DNA of 34,260 nt from Thermosulfurimonas sp. Lineage in GTDB: Bacteria; Desulfobacterota; Thermodesulfobacteria; Thermodesulfobacteriales; Thermodesulfobacteriaceae. The position numbers and the translations under genes are program-made. Location of the stretch: contig WFPH01000150.1 of the NCBI GenBank assembly GCA_015487645.1, forward strand, positions 1 through 34,260, read 5' to 3'. Positions 1-8,941 of this stretch are shown here, in pieces (the stretch's first letter is position 1; each line of letters opens with the position of its first letter). Under the pieces are notes generated by a model. The model was not told the DNA's origin. It was given only the letters and a program-made list of their open reading frames with translations, and ran no database searches.

Positions 1-2
1 CC

Positions 3-476
3 CCACTTACCCCGGAGGGGTTCATTCTTGAGGCCCATGTGAAGCTGCGGCCGGTGGAGGTGGCGGTGGACGGAGTGTATGTGTGCGGGCTGGCTCATGG
101 ACCTAAACCCTTGGAGGAGACCATGGCCCAGGCCCGGGCGGCGGCGGGCAAGGCCGCGGTGCCTCTGGCCAAGGGTTTTGTGGAGGTGCCTCCGATCGTG
201 TCGCGGGTGGAAGAGAAGAAATGTATCGGCTGTGGGATCTGCGCCGCCCTTTGCCCCTATGGCGCCATCGAGATGGTCAAGGTGGAAAAGCGTCGGAAGG
301 CCCGGGTGATCGCGGCGGCCTGCAAGGGCTGTGGGGTCTGTGGTTCGCACTGTCCGGTCTTCGCCATTACGCTCGGAGGCTTTACGGACGAGGCTATCCT
401 GGAACAGATCCGGGCCTTCGGGCTTGAGGAGGTGGAGGAAAAGACCGAAGCCCAAGAGGAAAAGGAAGCCGCTTAA
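3..476 (+). CDS. hdrA: HdrA-like protein (CoB-CoM heterodisulfide reductase subunit A family), C-terminal part, 5' end outside window
   Basis: Frame stays open to the window edge (PLTPEGFILEAHVKLRPVEVAVDGVYVCGLAHGPK), typical HdrA C-terminus; two 4Fe-4S motifs CIGCGICAALCP and CKGCGVCGSHCP. The track start at 39 is an internal GTG. Confidence 0.88.
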   Translation, partial: PLTPEGFILEAHVKLRPVEVAVDGVYVCGLAHGPKPLEETMAQARAAAGKAAVPLAKGFVEVPPIVSRVEEKKCIGCGICAALCPYGAIEMVKVEKRRKARVIAAACKGCGVCGSHCPVFAITLGGFTDEAILEQIRAFGLEEVEEKTEAQEEKEAA

Positions 477-487
477 GGAGGGCCGGT

Positions 488-1204
488 ATGGGATTTGAGC
501 CGAGAATTCTGAGCTTTCTTTGTAATTGGTGTTGCTACGCGGCGGCGGATTCGGCCGGAGTGGCCCGGTTCAGTTATCCGCCGAACAACCGGGTTATCCG
601 GATTATGTGCACGGGGCGTATGGACCCCCGTTTCGTGGTTGAAGCTTTCTATGTGGGCTCCGACGGGGTCTTCGTGGGCGGGTGACACCTCGGGGAATGC
701 CATTACCAGTCTGGTAATTACGAAGCTCTGGTTATGGCCGAGACGGTAAGGCGGATCCTCGATACGGTGGGGGTCCAGAGGGAGAGGTTTTATATTGACT
801 GGGCTTCGGCGGCCGAAGGGCCGAGGTTCGTGAAACTCCTTACGGATTTCACGGAGCGGATCCGGGAGCTCGGCCCCCTCGGGGAGAGGGAAGGGCTTTC
901 CCGGGATAGGCTACGTTTTCGGCTTGAAGCGGCGCGCAAACTCTGTCAAAATATGCAATTCCGAGCCCAGTACGGTAACCTGGCCAAGGAGATAAAGAAG
1001 CTTGGAGACTACAGCCCGGAAAACATTTCTCAATTGGTGGAGAAGAAACTGGTGCCGCAAATCCGTAAGAGGATCTTCGAGGCCGAGGTGAAAGAACTCC
1101 TGGCCCAGGGGCCGCAGAGTCTTGAGGCCCTCAAGGAGGCCACCGGCGCGAGCGAGGAGGAACTGGCCGGGATCCTCAATTCTCTGGAGAAGGGGAAAAA
1201 ATGA
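488..1204 (+). CDS. mvhD: MvhD-like hydrogenase/Hdr iron-sulfur subunit, selenoprotein with in-frame UGA at 683-685 (about 238 aa)
   Basis: FEPRILSFLCNWCCYAAADSAGVARFSYPPNNRVIRIMCTGRMDPRFVVEAF..GVFVGG[UGA]HLGECHYQSGNYEA; the UGA sits where MvhD has the conserved Cys of G-C-H-x-G-x-C-H. The frame continues to 1204 and includes track ORF 734-1204. Confidence 0.88.
683..718 (+). promoter_or_regulatory. Candidate bacterial SECIS element for mvhD (UGA plus hairpin)
   Basis: UGA 683-685, then 16 nt, then perfect 7-bp hairpin ATTACCA-GTC-TGGTAAT (702-718) with GUCU at the apex, resembling the E. coli fdhF SECIS loop. Confidence 0.7.
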
Positions 1205-1752
1205 TGCGTCTGGAACTGGCAAGAGAATGGCTGCCCGAGGTAGAGGGTTTGCCGGAAACTTATAGTCAGTGTTTCCGGTGCGGAGCCTGTTCGGGGATCT
1301 GTCCGGTGAAGAAGATCCGGAAAGACTTTGATCCCCGGGTGATCGTGCACGCCACCATTTTGGGACTTAAAGAGAAGCTCTTCGGCACACCCATCCTCTG
1401 GCTCTGTTCACAGTGTCGCAGCTGTGTGCCGGTTTGTCCCATGGAGGTCAAGCCTGCGGAGGTCATCCAGGCCCTGCGGAATTATGCCTTCAAGTCCGGT
1501 CTGGCCAATGAAGAGACCCTTTTTGAGGCCGGGAGGCTGGCCCGGGTTAATCCCGGAAAGTGCATCGTTTGCCTTACCTGTGTGCGGGTTTGCCCATTCG
1601 GAGCTCCGAGCATCAAGGAAGAGGGCTATGCGGTGATTGATCCGGCCAAGTGCCACGCTTGCGGGATCTGCGTGCAGGAATGTCCGGCCCGGGCCATCGA
1701 ACTCAAGCCGGCGGCCGAATTCGAGACCTTGAAGGTGGGGGTGGCGGTCTGA
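1201..1752 (+). CDS. HdrC-like 4Fe-4S protein with extra C-terminal 2x[4Fe-4S] ferredoxin domain
   Basis: CFRCGACSGICP and CSQCRSCVPVCP (HdrC type), then CIVCLTCVRVCP and CHACGICVQECP; ATG overlaps upstream stop. Confidence 0.8.
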   Translation: MMRLELAREWLPEVEGLPETYSQCFRCGACSGICPVKKIRKDFDPRVIVHATILGLKEKLFGTPILWLCSQCRSCVPVCPMEVKPAEVIQALRNYAFKSGLANEETLFEAGRLARVNPGKCIVCLTCVRVCPFGAPSIKEEGYAVIDPAKCHACGICVQECPARAIELKPAAEFETLKVGVAV

Positions 1753-2135
1753 TGGCGAACATAACCATTGGCGTCCTTTGCTGTCATTACACCAACCAGG
1801 CAGGGGAGGAGGATTTCCGGGGTATTCCCGGGACCGTGATTCTCAAAAGGTATCCCTGTTCCGGGCACATCGAAGTGGCGGACATCCTGAAGACCTTTGA
1901 GGAAGGGGCGGAGGCGGTGCTGGTGGCCGGTTGCGAGAAGGACAAGTGCCATAATCTTTCGGGAAGCCTTCGGGCCGAGAAGAAGGCCCTGGGTGCCCGG
2001 AAGATTCTCGAAGAGATCGGGCTTGAGCCGGAACGGGTGAGATTCGCCTTCCTCCCGCGTCTGGATACCGGGCCTTTCATGGAAGAGGTCAAAAAAACTT
2101 TTGAAACAGCTTTAAATATGAAGTCTAAGTCTTGA
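1752..2135 (+). CDS. Second MvhD-family iron-sulfur subunit (Cys form)
   Basis: MANITIGVLCCHYTNQAGEEDFRGIPGTVILKRYPCSGHIEVADILKTFEEGAEAVLVAGCEKDKCHNLSG; ATG at 1752 overlaps preceding stop. The 1650 track start is too early. Confidence 0.8.
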   Translation: MANITIGVLCCHYTNQAGEEDFRGIPGTVILKRYPCSGHIEVADILKTFEEGAEAVLVAGCEKDKCHNLSGSLRAEKKALGARKILEEIGLEPERVRFAFLPRLDTGPFMEEVKKTFETALNMKSKS

Positions 2136-2148
2136 GGAGATAGGCAAA

Positions 2149-2820
2149 ATGATAATTGCAGAAAGGAGACCGATTCCTAAAGTCCTCAAGGCCATAGAGC
2201 CTTACGAAAAGATCCTGGTTCTGGGGTGTCGGGGGTGTGTGGCGGTGTGTTCCGCGGGCGGCGACCGGGAGGTGGAGACCATGGCGGCGGCCCTGCGGTT
2301 GGCGCGCAAGCTCTCCGGCCGACCGCTTGAGACCGGCGAGGCCACCTTTATTCGGCAGTGCGATCCGGAATATCTGGCCCCCCTGAAGGAGATGGTTCGG
2401 GACTACGAAGCGGTGGTCTCCATGGCCTGCGGGGTGGGAGTCAACCTCATAGCGGATCTCTTTCCGGAGATCAGGGTCTATCCCGGAGTGGATACCACCT
2501 TTTACGGGGCCAATCCGGCCCTGGGGGAGTGGCAGGAGAAATGCCGGGGGTGTGGGGACTGTATTCTGGATGTCACCGGGGGGCTTTGTCCGATCGCCCG
2601 GTGTGCCAAAAATCTTTTGAACGGCCCCTGCGGGGGTTCGCAGGGCGGGCGTTGTGAGATTCGGCGGGAGGTCCCCTGTGTGTGGCATCAGATTTACGAG
2701 AGGCTTTCCGCCCGGGGGGAACTGGATCGTCTCATGAACTTCTTCCCGGCCAAGGACTGGCGTCCGGCCGGACACGGTGGTCCCCGGGAAAGAATAAGAG
2801 AAGATTTGAAGATGGGATAA
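2149..2820 (+). CDS. metV: MetV-like methylenetetrahydrofolate reductase C-terminal/zinc-finger family protein
   Basis: Cys-rich CRGCVAVC, CRGCGDCILDVTGGLCPIARCAKNLLNGPCGGSQGGRCEI, typical of MetV; directly precedes metF. Confidence 0.85.
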   Translation: MIIAERRPIPKVLKAIEPYEKILVLGCRGCVAVCSAGGDREVETMAAALRLARKLSGRPLETGEATFIRQCDPEYLAPLKEMVRDYEAVVSMACGVGVNLIADLFPEIRVYPGVDTTFYGANPALGEWQEKCRGCGDCILDVTGGLCPIARCAKNLLNGPCGGSQGGRCEIRREVPCVWHQIYERLSARGELDRLMNFFPAKDWRPAGHGGPRERIREDLKMG

Positions 2821-2839
2821 AGCAAAGAGGAGGGAAACG

Positions 2840-5290
2840 GTGGAACCGAGAAGCCATCTGCATCGGGTCCTTTCCGAGGGGCACTTTGCGGTTACAGCGG
2901 AGATCGGGCCTCCCAAGAGCGCCGATGCCGAAGTGGTAAGGCGCAAGGCCCGAATCCTCAAAGGTTATGTGGACGCGGCCAACATTACCGACTGTCAGAC
3001 GGCCATTGTGAGAATGTCCTCTATCGCCTCGGCGGTCCTGGTGATGGCCGAAGGGGTGGAACCCGTCATTCAGATGACCTGCCGGGACCGCAACCGGATC
3101 GGTATGCAGGCCGATCTCTTAGGGGCGGCGGCCCTGGGGATACGGAATCTTCTCTGTATAACCGGCGATCACCAGAAGTTCGGTAACCACCCGGAGGCCA
3201 AAGGGGTCTTCGATCTGGACTCCATTCAACTCCTGGCCATGGTGCGAGGGATGCGGGACGAGGGAAAGTTCATGTGCGGGGAGGAGCTCACCGGGGCCCG
3301 GCCGGAATTTTTCCTGGGGGCCGCGGCCAACCCCTTTGCCGACCCCTTCGAATTCCGGGTGAAGAGACTCGAGAAAAAGATTCGGGCGGGGGCGGAATTC
3401 ATACAGACCCAGATCGTCTATAATGTGGAGCGTTTCCGTAAGTTCATGGAGATGGCCCGGGATCTTGGTCTCACGGAAAAGGCTTACATCCTGGCGGGTA
3501 TTACTCCCCCCAAGTCCTTCGGGATGGCCCGCTACATGAAATATTTTGTGCCCGGTCTCGACGTCCCGGATGAGATCCTCAAGCGCCTGAAAGAGGCCAA
3601 GGACAAACGCGAAGAGGGGATCAACATTGCGGTGGAGATCATTCAGCAGGTGCGGGAGATCCCCGGGGTGGCCGGGGTGCACATCATGGCCATCGAGTGG
3701 GAAGAGGCCGTGCCCGAGATCGTGAAGCGGGCGGGGCTTCATCCGCGTCCGCTCGAGGCCGAGATCCGTTCGCCCATCGCGGTGGAAGTGGAGAAGCCCG
3801 TGGAGCGCGTGGAGGTCATGGCTCCGCCGACCGAAGAGGTGTCGGAGGAAGTTCCGCCGAAGCTTGAGATTCCGGTCGAGGCGGTCAAAGAGGTCTTCTC
3901 CACGGTACGTTCGAGTATGGAAGCCCTGCGTGAGGGAATCAATCTCCTTCACGACAGCCTGGCCCGGCTCGAGAAAGCCCTTCTCGGCGGAGAGGTAGTG
4001 CCGACAGAAGTACCGGAGGTTCCGCGCCTTGAGGTCAAGGTAGAAGAGAAACCGGTGGCGGAAGAAAAGCCCCCGGTAGAGGAAAAACCTCCGGTTGAGG
4101 AGAAGCCTCCAGTTGAGGAAGCCAAACCTCCGGCGGAAGAGGCTAAGCCTGAAGTCAAGGAAGAGAAACCTGAGCCTGAAGAGAAGAAAGAGGAAAAGGT
4201 CGAAGCCCAGGTGGAAGAGAAACCGGAGGAAAAACCGGAGGAGGTCAAACCAGAAGAGAAGCCTGCGCCGGCGCCCCCCGCGGAGGGGTTGGAGCTGGGA
4301 GCCTTCTCCGGGGAATATCGTCCGCTTTCCGAGCGGGCGGCGGGGCTTCCGGAAGACCTCTACAGGGAGCCCGGGACGGCTTTTATCCGCGAGGTGGAGA
4401 TCGGAAAAGGGGAGAAGGCCTTCAAGGTGGGCGGTACGAACGTTCTGCCCTTCCATCTTTTTGAAGGCGAGATGCGGCACGAGCCGCGGATCGCCATGGA
4501 AGTTCTGGATGTAAAACCGGAGGGCTGGCCGGAAAGCCTCACCAAGTACTTCGCAGATGTCCTGGGGGATCCGGCGGCCTGGGCCAAAAAGTGTGTGGAG
4601 ACTTACGGGGCCGAGGCCGTGTGTGTCTATCTCATGGGTACCGATCCCAACTATCTCAACCTGGATGCCAAACACGCCCGGGAAGTGGTGGAGAAGGTGG
4701 CGGAGGCGGTGGATGTACCTCTGATCGTCTGGGGGGCGGGGCACGCCGAAAAGGATGTGGAGGTTCTGCGCGAGGTGGCCGAAGTCCTGGGCGATCGCGG
4801 GGCAGTGATCGGGCCGGTGGAAGAGGCCAATCACCGGACCATCGGGGCTACGGCCATGGGGTACGGACTTCCGGTGGTGGCCTCAAGCCCCATCGATGTG
4901 AACCTGGCCAAGCAGCTCAATATTCTCCTTGAAAACGTCGGGGTAGCGCTGGACAAGATCCTCATGGACCCCTCCATCGGGGCTCTGGGGTATGGTCTGG
5001 AGTACACCTATTCGGTCATGGAGAGGATAAGGCTTGCGGCCCTCTACGCGCAGGATGACAAGCTTCAGGTGCCTTTCATCTGTAACGTGGGCCGCGAGGT
5101 CTGGAAGACCAAGGAGGTGGGACTTCCCAGCGACGACCTGCTGGGCGACCAGGAGGTCCGTGGGGTTCTCATGGAAGCCATTACCTCTGTGGCCCTGGCT
5201 CTGGCCGGGGGAGATCTTTTCATTATGCGTCATCCCAAAGCAATTGAGCTGACAAAGACGATAATTAGAGGGCTTATGCAACAAAATTAA
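2840..5290 (+). CDS. Fusion protein: N-terminal methylenetetrahydrofolate reductase (MetF), acidic Pro/Glu-rich linker, C-terminal corrinoid iron-sulfur protein small subunit (AcsD/CdhD)
   Basis: Single uninterrupted 816-codon ORF (GTG start, SD aggaggg). N-terminal about 300 aa: MetF (AEIGPPKSADAEVVRRKA, LLCITGDHQ, QTQIVYNVERF, ILAGITPPKS). C-terminal about 320 aa: AcsD (FKVGGTNVLPFHLFEGEMRHEPRIAMEVLD, YLMGTDPNYLN, MDPSIGALGYGLEYTYSVMERIR, PFICNVGREVWKTKE). Confidence 0.9.
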   Translation: MEPRSHLHRVLSEGHFAVTAEIGPPKSADAEVVRRKARILKGYVDAANITDCQTAIVRMSSIASAVLVMAEGVEPVIQMTCRDRNRIGMQADLLGAAALGIRNLLCITGDHQKFGNHPEAKGVFDLDSIQLLAMVRGMRDEGKFMCGEELTGARPEFFLGAAANPFADPFEFRVKRLEKKIRAGAEFIQTQIVYNVERFRKFMEMARDLGLTEKAYILAGITPPKSFGMARYMKYFVPGLDVPDEILKRLKEAKDKREEGINIAVEIIQQVREIPGVAGVHIMAIEWEEAVPEIVKRAGLHPRPLEAEIRSPIAVEVEKPVERVEVMAPPTEEVSEEVPPKLEIPVEAVKEVFSTVRSSMEALREGINLLHDSLARLEKALLGGEVVPTEVPEVPRLEVKVEEKPVAEEKPPVEEKPPVEEKPPVEEAKPPAEEAKPEVKEEKPEPEEKKEEKVEAQVEEKPEEKPEEVKPEEKPAPAPPAEGLELGAFSGEYRPLSERAAGLPEDLYREPGTAFIREVEIGKGEKAFKVGGTNVLPFHLFEGEMRHEPRIAMEVLDVKPEGWPESLTKYFADVLGDPAAWAKKCVETYGAEAVCVYLMGTDPNYLNLDAKHAREVVEKVAEAVDVPLIVWGAGHAEKDVEVLREVAEVLGDRGAVIGPVEEANHRTIGATAMGYGLPVVASSPIDVNLAKQLNILLENVGVALDKILMDPSIGALGYGLEYTYSVMERIRLAALYAQDDKLQVPFICNVGREVWKTKEVGLPSDDLLGDQEVRGVLMEAITSVALALAGGDLFIMRHPKAIELTKTIIRGLMQQN
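4040..4262 (+). repeat. Degenerate in-frame tandem repeat coding (V/A)EEKPP(V)-type units in the MetF-AcsD linker
   Basis: Translation EEKPVAEEKPPVEEKPPVEEKPPVEEAKPPAEEAKPEVKEEKPEPEEKKEEKVEAQVEEKPEEKPEEVKPEEKP; about 18-bp DNA unit (gtagaggaaaaacctccg and variants). Confidence 0.85.
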
Positions 5291-5305
5291 AGGAGGGGTT
5301 GAGGT

Positions 5306-7528
5306 ATGTCGAAGATCATTGCCACCAAGGCCATCCGTGGGGCTCACAAGATTGTGGAGCGGGCCCAGGAGAAATATGAAGAGGCGGTCAAGAAATTCGG
5401 AAAGGACAAGGAGGTATCCTTTCCGAACACCGCCTACTATCTTCCTATTATCTACGCCATGCTGGGATATCCGGTGAAGAAGCTGGGGGATTGCGGAGAG
5501 GTGCTGGAAGAGGCCCGGAGGTTGCTTCCGCCGATCCCGGAGGAGGAGCTCTGGACGCCGTATCTCGGGCCGGCCCTGGATGCCGGCATGGCCACCTTTT
5601 TTGCGGAGGAGGTCATTGAGGCCATCCGTTATCTGGAGGATCCAAACTTTTACACCAAGACCGAGGAGCCGGTAAACGGCAACCTCTGGCTCGGGGCGGC
5701 CGACGACGTGATCTTCCGTAAGCGCGGAGTGGAGTTCGTGGACGGTACGGCCCCCGGGTTTGCGGCCATTTTAGGAGCCCCGCCGGACAAGGAAACGGCG
5801 GCCAGGATCGCCCAAGAGCTCCAGGAAAAGAACCTCTACGTCTTCATGCACCATCACACCGATGGGCGCTATATGCCGGAGATGCTTCGGGAGGCCGGAG
5901 TCCAGCTCGGCTGGCCCACTCGTCTCATCCCCTTCGGGCCGGATTACACCTCGGTGGTCTTCGCCATCGGGTTCGCCTGCCGGGTGGCCATGGCTTTCGG
6001 TGGCATCAAGCCCGGTGATTACATGGGCAACCTTCTTTACAACAAGGACCGGACCTTCGCCTTTGCCATTACCTTCGGGCCGATCTCGGATGAGTGGTAC
6101 GCCAATGGAGCCGGGGCCATCAACTGGGGCTTTCCGGTGATCTCGGACTGGGATGAGCCGGAGATCAAGCCTTACGGGATTTGCACTTACGAACACGTGG
6201 TCTCCAAAGTGCCGCATGACGAAATTGTGGACCGGGCTATCGAGGTTCGGGGACTCAAGGTCACCACGGTCAAACTGGATATCCCGGTGGCCTACGCCCC
6301 GGCCTTCGAGGGCGAGCGGGTGCGAAAAGACGATCTCTATCTGGAGTGCGGAGGAGGACGGACACCGGCGGTGGAGCTGCTGCTCTCAAAGCCTCTTGAG
6401 GAGGTGGAGGACGGGAAGATCGAGGTTGTGGGCCCGGAGATCAACGAGGTAGAAAAGCTCGGTCTCCAGGGGCCACCTTACCGGTTGCCCTTCGCGGTGG
6501 TGGTGGAGGTGGCCGGAGCCAACATGCAGGAGGACTTCGAGGCCATCCTGGAACGTCAGTTCCATCACCTCATCAACTACGCCCAGGGCATCATGCACGT
6601 GGGCCAGCGGAACATCATGTGGCTGCGGATCAGCAAGGCTGCGGTGGAGAAAGGGTTCCTCTTCAAACATATCGGTGAAATCCTTTACGCCAAGATGCGT
6701 CAGGAATTCGGGGCCATCGTGGACAAGTGTCAGGTGACCATCTACACCGAGGAAGAGAAGGTCAAGGAAATTCTTGAGCTGGCCAAGGAGGTCTACGCCA
6801 AGCGGGATGCCCGTATCGCAGGTATGACCGACGAGAGCGTGGAGGTCTATTATTCCTGCACCTTGTGTCAGAGCTTTGCGCCCAGCCACGTGTGCGTTAT
6901 CACCCCCGAGCGGATCGGGATGTGCGGGGCCTACAACTGGCTGGATGGCAAAGCCTGCTACGAACTCAATCCGGCGGGGCCCAATCAGCCCATCGAGAAG
7001 GGCGAGCTTATCGATGAACGCCTGGGACAGTTTTCCGGGATCAACGAGTTTGTGAAGAAGGCCAGCCGGGGCAAAGTGGAGCGGGTGAGCCTTTACAGCA
7101 TCCTGGTGGACCCCATGACGGCCTGCGGATGCTTTGAGTGCATCGCGGCCGTTCTGCCCTCGGTCAGCGGGATCATGATCGTGAACCGGGATTACCTCGG
7201 GATGACGCCCACCGGGATGAAGTTTTCCACCATGGCCGGTATGGTGGGTGGAGGACAGGTTACGCCCGGTTTCATGGGGGTCTCCAAGAACTATATCACC
7301 TCCAGGAAGTTCCTGCTCGCGGAGGGCGGACTCAAACGGGTGGTCTGGATGCCCAAGATGCTCAAGGAGGAGCTCAAGGACAGGCTCAAGGCCCGGGCCG
7401 AGGAGCTGGGTATTCCGGATCTCATCGATAAGATCGCGGACGAGACGGTGGCCACCACCGAGCAGGAAGTCAAGGAATGGCTTGAGAAGGTCAAACATCC
7501 GGTGCTTGAGATGGAACCTCTGATGTAA
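5306..7528 (+). CDS. acsB: Acetyl-CoA synthase (CODH/ACS alpha subunit, bacterial type)
   Basis: 740 aa; A-cluster region CTLCQSFAPSHVC, GMCGAYNWLDGKACYELNPAGPNQP, DPMTACGCFECI; N-terminal domain of the bacterial type present. Confidence 0.96.
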   Translation: MSKIIATKAIRGAHKIVERAQEKYEEAVKKFGKDKEVSFPNTAYYLPIIYAMLGYPVKKLGDCGEVLEEARRLLPPIPEEELWTPYLGPALDAGMATFFAEEVIEAIRYLEDPNFYTKTEEPVNGNLWLGAADDVIFRKRGVEFVDGTAPGFAAILGAPPDKETAARIAQELQEKNLYVFMHHHTDGRYMPEMLREAGVQLGWPTRLIPFGPDYTSVVFAIGFACRVAMAFGGIKPGDYMGNLLYNKDRTFAFAITFGPISDEWYANGAGAINWGFPVISDWDEPEIKPYGICTYEHVVSKVPHDEIVDRAIEVRGLKVTTVKLDIPVAYAPAFEGERVRKDDLYLECGGGRTPAVELLLSKPLEEVEDGKIEVVGPEINEVEKLGLQGPPYRLPFAVVVEVAGANMQEDFEAILERQFHHLINYAQGIMHVGQRNIMWLRISKAAVEKGFLFKHIGEILYAKMRQEFGAIVDKCQVTIYTEEEKVKEILELAKEVYAKRDARIAGMTDESVEVYYSCTLCQSFAPSHVCVITPERIGMCGAYNWLDGKACYELNPAGPNQPIEKGELIDERLGQFSGINEFVKKASRGKVERVSLYSILVDPMTACGCFECIAAVLPSVSGIMIVNRDYLGMTPTGMKFSTMAGMVGGGQVTPGFMGVSKNYITSRKFLLAEGGLKRVVWMPKMLKEELKDRLKARAEELGIPDLIDKIADETVATTEQEVKEWLEKVKHPVLEMEPLM

Positions 7529-7540
7529 GGGAGGAGGGAA

Positions 7541-8893
7541 ATGGGACTCACCGGTATTCAGATCATGCAGAAGTTGCCTAAGACCAACTGCGGGGATTGC
7601 GGTTTCCCCACCTGTCTGGCCTTTGCCATGAAGGTAGCTGCCGGGCAGGCCGAGATCGACAAGTGTCCGCACGTGGATCCGGCGGTCAAGGAGGAGATCG
7701 CCGAGGCCTCGGCGCCGCCTATCCGGACGGTGGTTCTTGGAAGCGGAGAAAACCAGGTCAAACTCGGAGGGGAAACTGTCCTTTTCCGGCACGAAAAGCG
7801 TTTCGAGAACCCCACGGCTATCGGTGTGAGGATAGCCACAGACATGTCTGCCGAGGAGATCGAACGGCGCCTTGAGGCCTTTCGTAAGTTCCGCTGGGAA
7901 CGGGTAGGGGTGGAGCTAAAGGCCGACATGGTGGCCGTAGAGGACACCGGAGCCGGCAAAGAGGCCTTCTGTAACTTGGTCAAGAAGGTGCGGGAGGAAG
8001 CCCCGGAGGCCGTCCTGGTTCTCATGAGCGGAGACCGGGAGATACTTTCTTCGGCCTGCGATCTCTGCGGGGAACACCGGCCTCTACTTTACGCGGCCAC
8101 GCTCGACAATTTCAAAGAGATGGGAGAACTGGCCAAAGAAAAGAAGGCCGCGCTGGCGGTGAAAGGCGAGAGTCTGGCGGAGACGGCCCGGATTTCTGAA
8201 GAGCTCATCAAGATGGGGCTCAAAGATCTGGTGCTTGATACCGGAGCCAAAAGCGTGCGTGAGCTTTATGAGGACCAGGTGATCGTGCGCCGGGCGGCCA
8301 TCAAGAAGCGTTTCAAACCCTTCGGGTTCCCCACGATCACTTTTCCTTACCGCTACACGGACAACTACCTGGCGGAGGCCATCCTGACCTCGGTCCTCAT
8401 CCCGAAGTATGCCGGAGCGGTTATACTTTCTGATTTCCGGGGGGATGTCCTCTTCCCGCTTTTCGTGGAACGGATGAACATCTTTACTGATCCGCAGAAG
8501 CCTCTGGTGGTAGAGGAGGGGATCTATCCCATCAATGGTCCGGACGAAAATTCTCCGGTGCTGGTAACCTGCAATTTTGCTCTGACTTACTTCATCGTTT
8601 CGGGAGAAGTGGAAGGCAGCCGGGTACCCTCCTGGCTTCTCATCAAGGATACCGAAGGACTTTCGGTGCTCACAGCCTGGGCCGCGGGCAAGTTTGGGGC
8701 GGACACCATCGCGGAGTTCGTTAAGAAATGCGGTATAGCGGACAAGGTCAAGCACCGTAAGCTGGTTATCCCGGGCTATCTGGCCTCTATCAAAGGCGAG
8801 CTTGAGGACGAGCTTCCGGACTGGGAAATTATTATCGGGCCGCGTGAGGCCAGTGGTCTTCCGGCCTTCCTCAAGGAATGGAAAGCGGCCTAA
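7541..8893 (+). CDS. acsC: Corrinoid iron-sulfur protein large subunit (AcsC/CdhE)
   Basis: N-terminal 4Fe-4S motif CGDCGFPTCLAFAMKVAAGQAEIDKC; TIM-barrel and C-terminal corrinoid domain; follows acsB. Confidence 0.95.
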   Translation: MGLTGIQIMQKLPKTNCGDCGFPTCLAFAMKVAAGQAEIDKCPHVDPAVKEEIAEASAPPIRTVVLGSGENQVKLGGETVLFRHEKRFENPTAIGVRIATDMSAEEIERRLEAFRKFRWERVGVELKADMVAVEDTGAGKEAFCNLVKKVREEAPEAVLVLMSGDREILSSACDLCGEHRPLLYAATLDNFKEMGELAKEKKAALAVKGESLAETARISEELIKMGLKDLVLDTGAKSVRELYEDQVIVRRAAIKKRFKPFGFPTITFPYRYTDNYLAEAILTSVLIPKYAGAVILSDFRGDVLFPLFVERMNIFTDPQKPLVVEEGIYPINGPDENSPVLVTCNFALTYFIVSGEVEGSRVPSWLLIKDTEGLSVLTAWAAGKFGADTIAEFVKKCGIADKVKHRKLVIPGYLASIKGELEDELPDWEIIIGPREASGLPAFLKEWKAA

Positions 8894-8941
8894 AATAGTT
8901 GATATGGGTATAAAATAAAGACTCCAAGAGGAGGGGAATTT

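Noticed and set aside
473-703. Minus-strand ORF across the mvhD UGA, or mvhD as a pseudogene
   Set aside because: Homology is continuous through the UGA and a SECIS-like hairpin follows; selenocysteine explains it better.
2125-2961. 278-aa minus-strand ORF opposite metV
   Set aside because: Shadow ORF crossing the metV/metF junction; no recognisable domain.
4040-4262. Repeat region as a CRISPR array or minisatellite
   Set aside because: Units are contiguous, in frame, degenerate and encode a protein linker; there are no unique spacers.
3119-4834. 571-aa minus-strand ORF antisense to the MetF-AcsD fusion
   Set aside because: Arg/Leu/His/Phe-rich low-complexity translation typical of shadow ORFs in GC-rich coding DNA; no recognisable domain.
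6386-7792. 468-aa minus-strand ORF opposite acsB
   Set aside because: Shadow ORF: the + strand has strong AcsB homology and the antisense product has no family resemblance.
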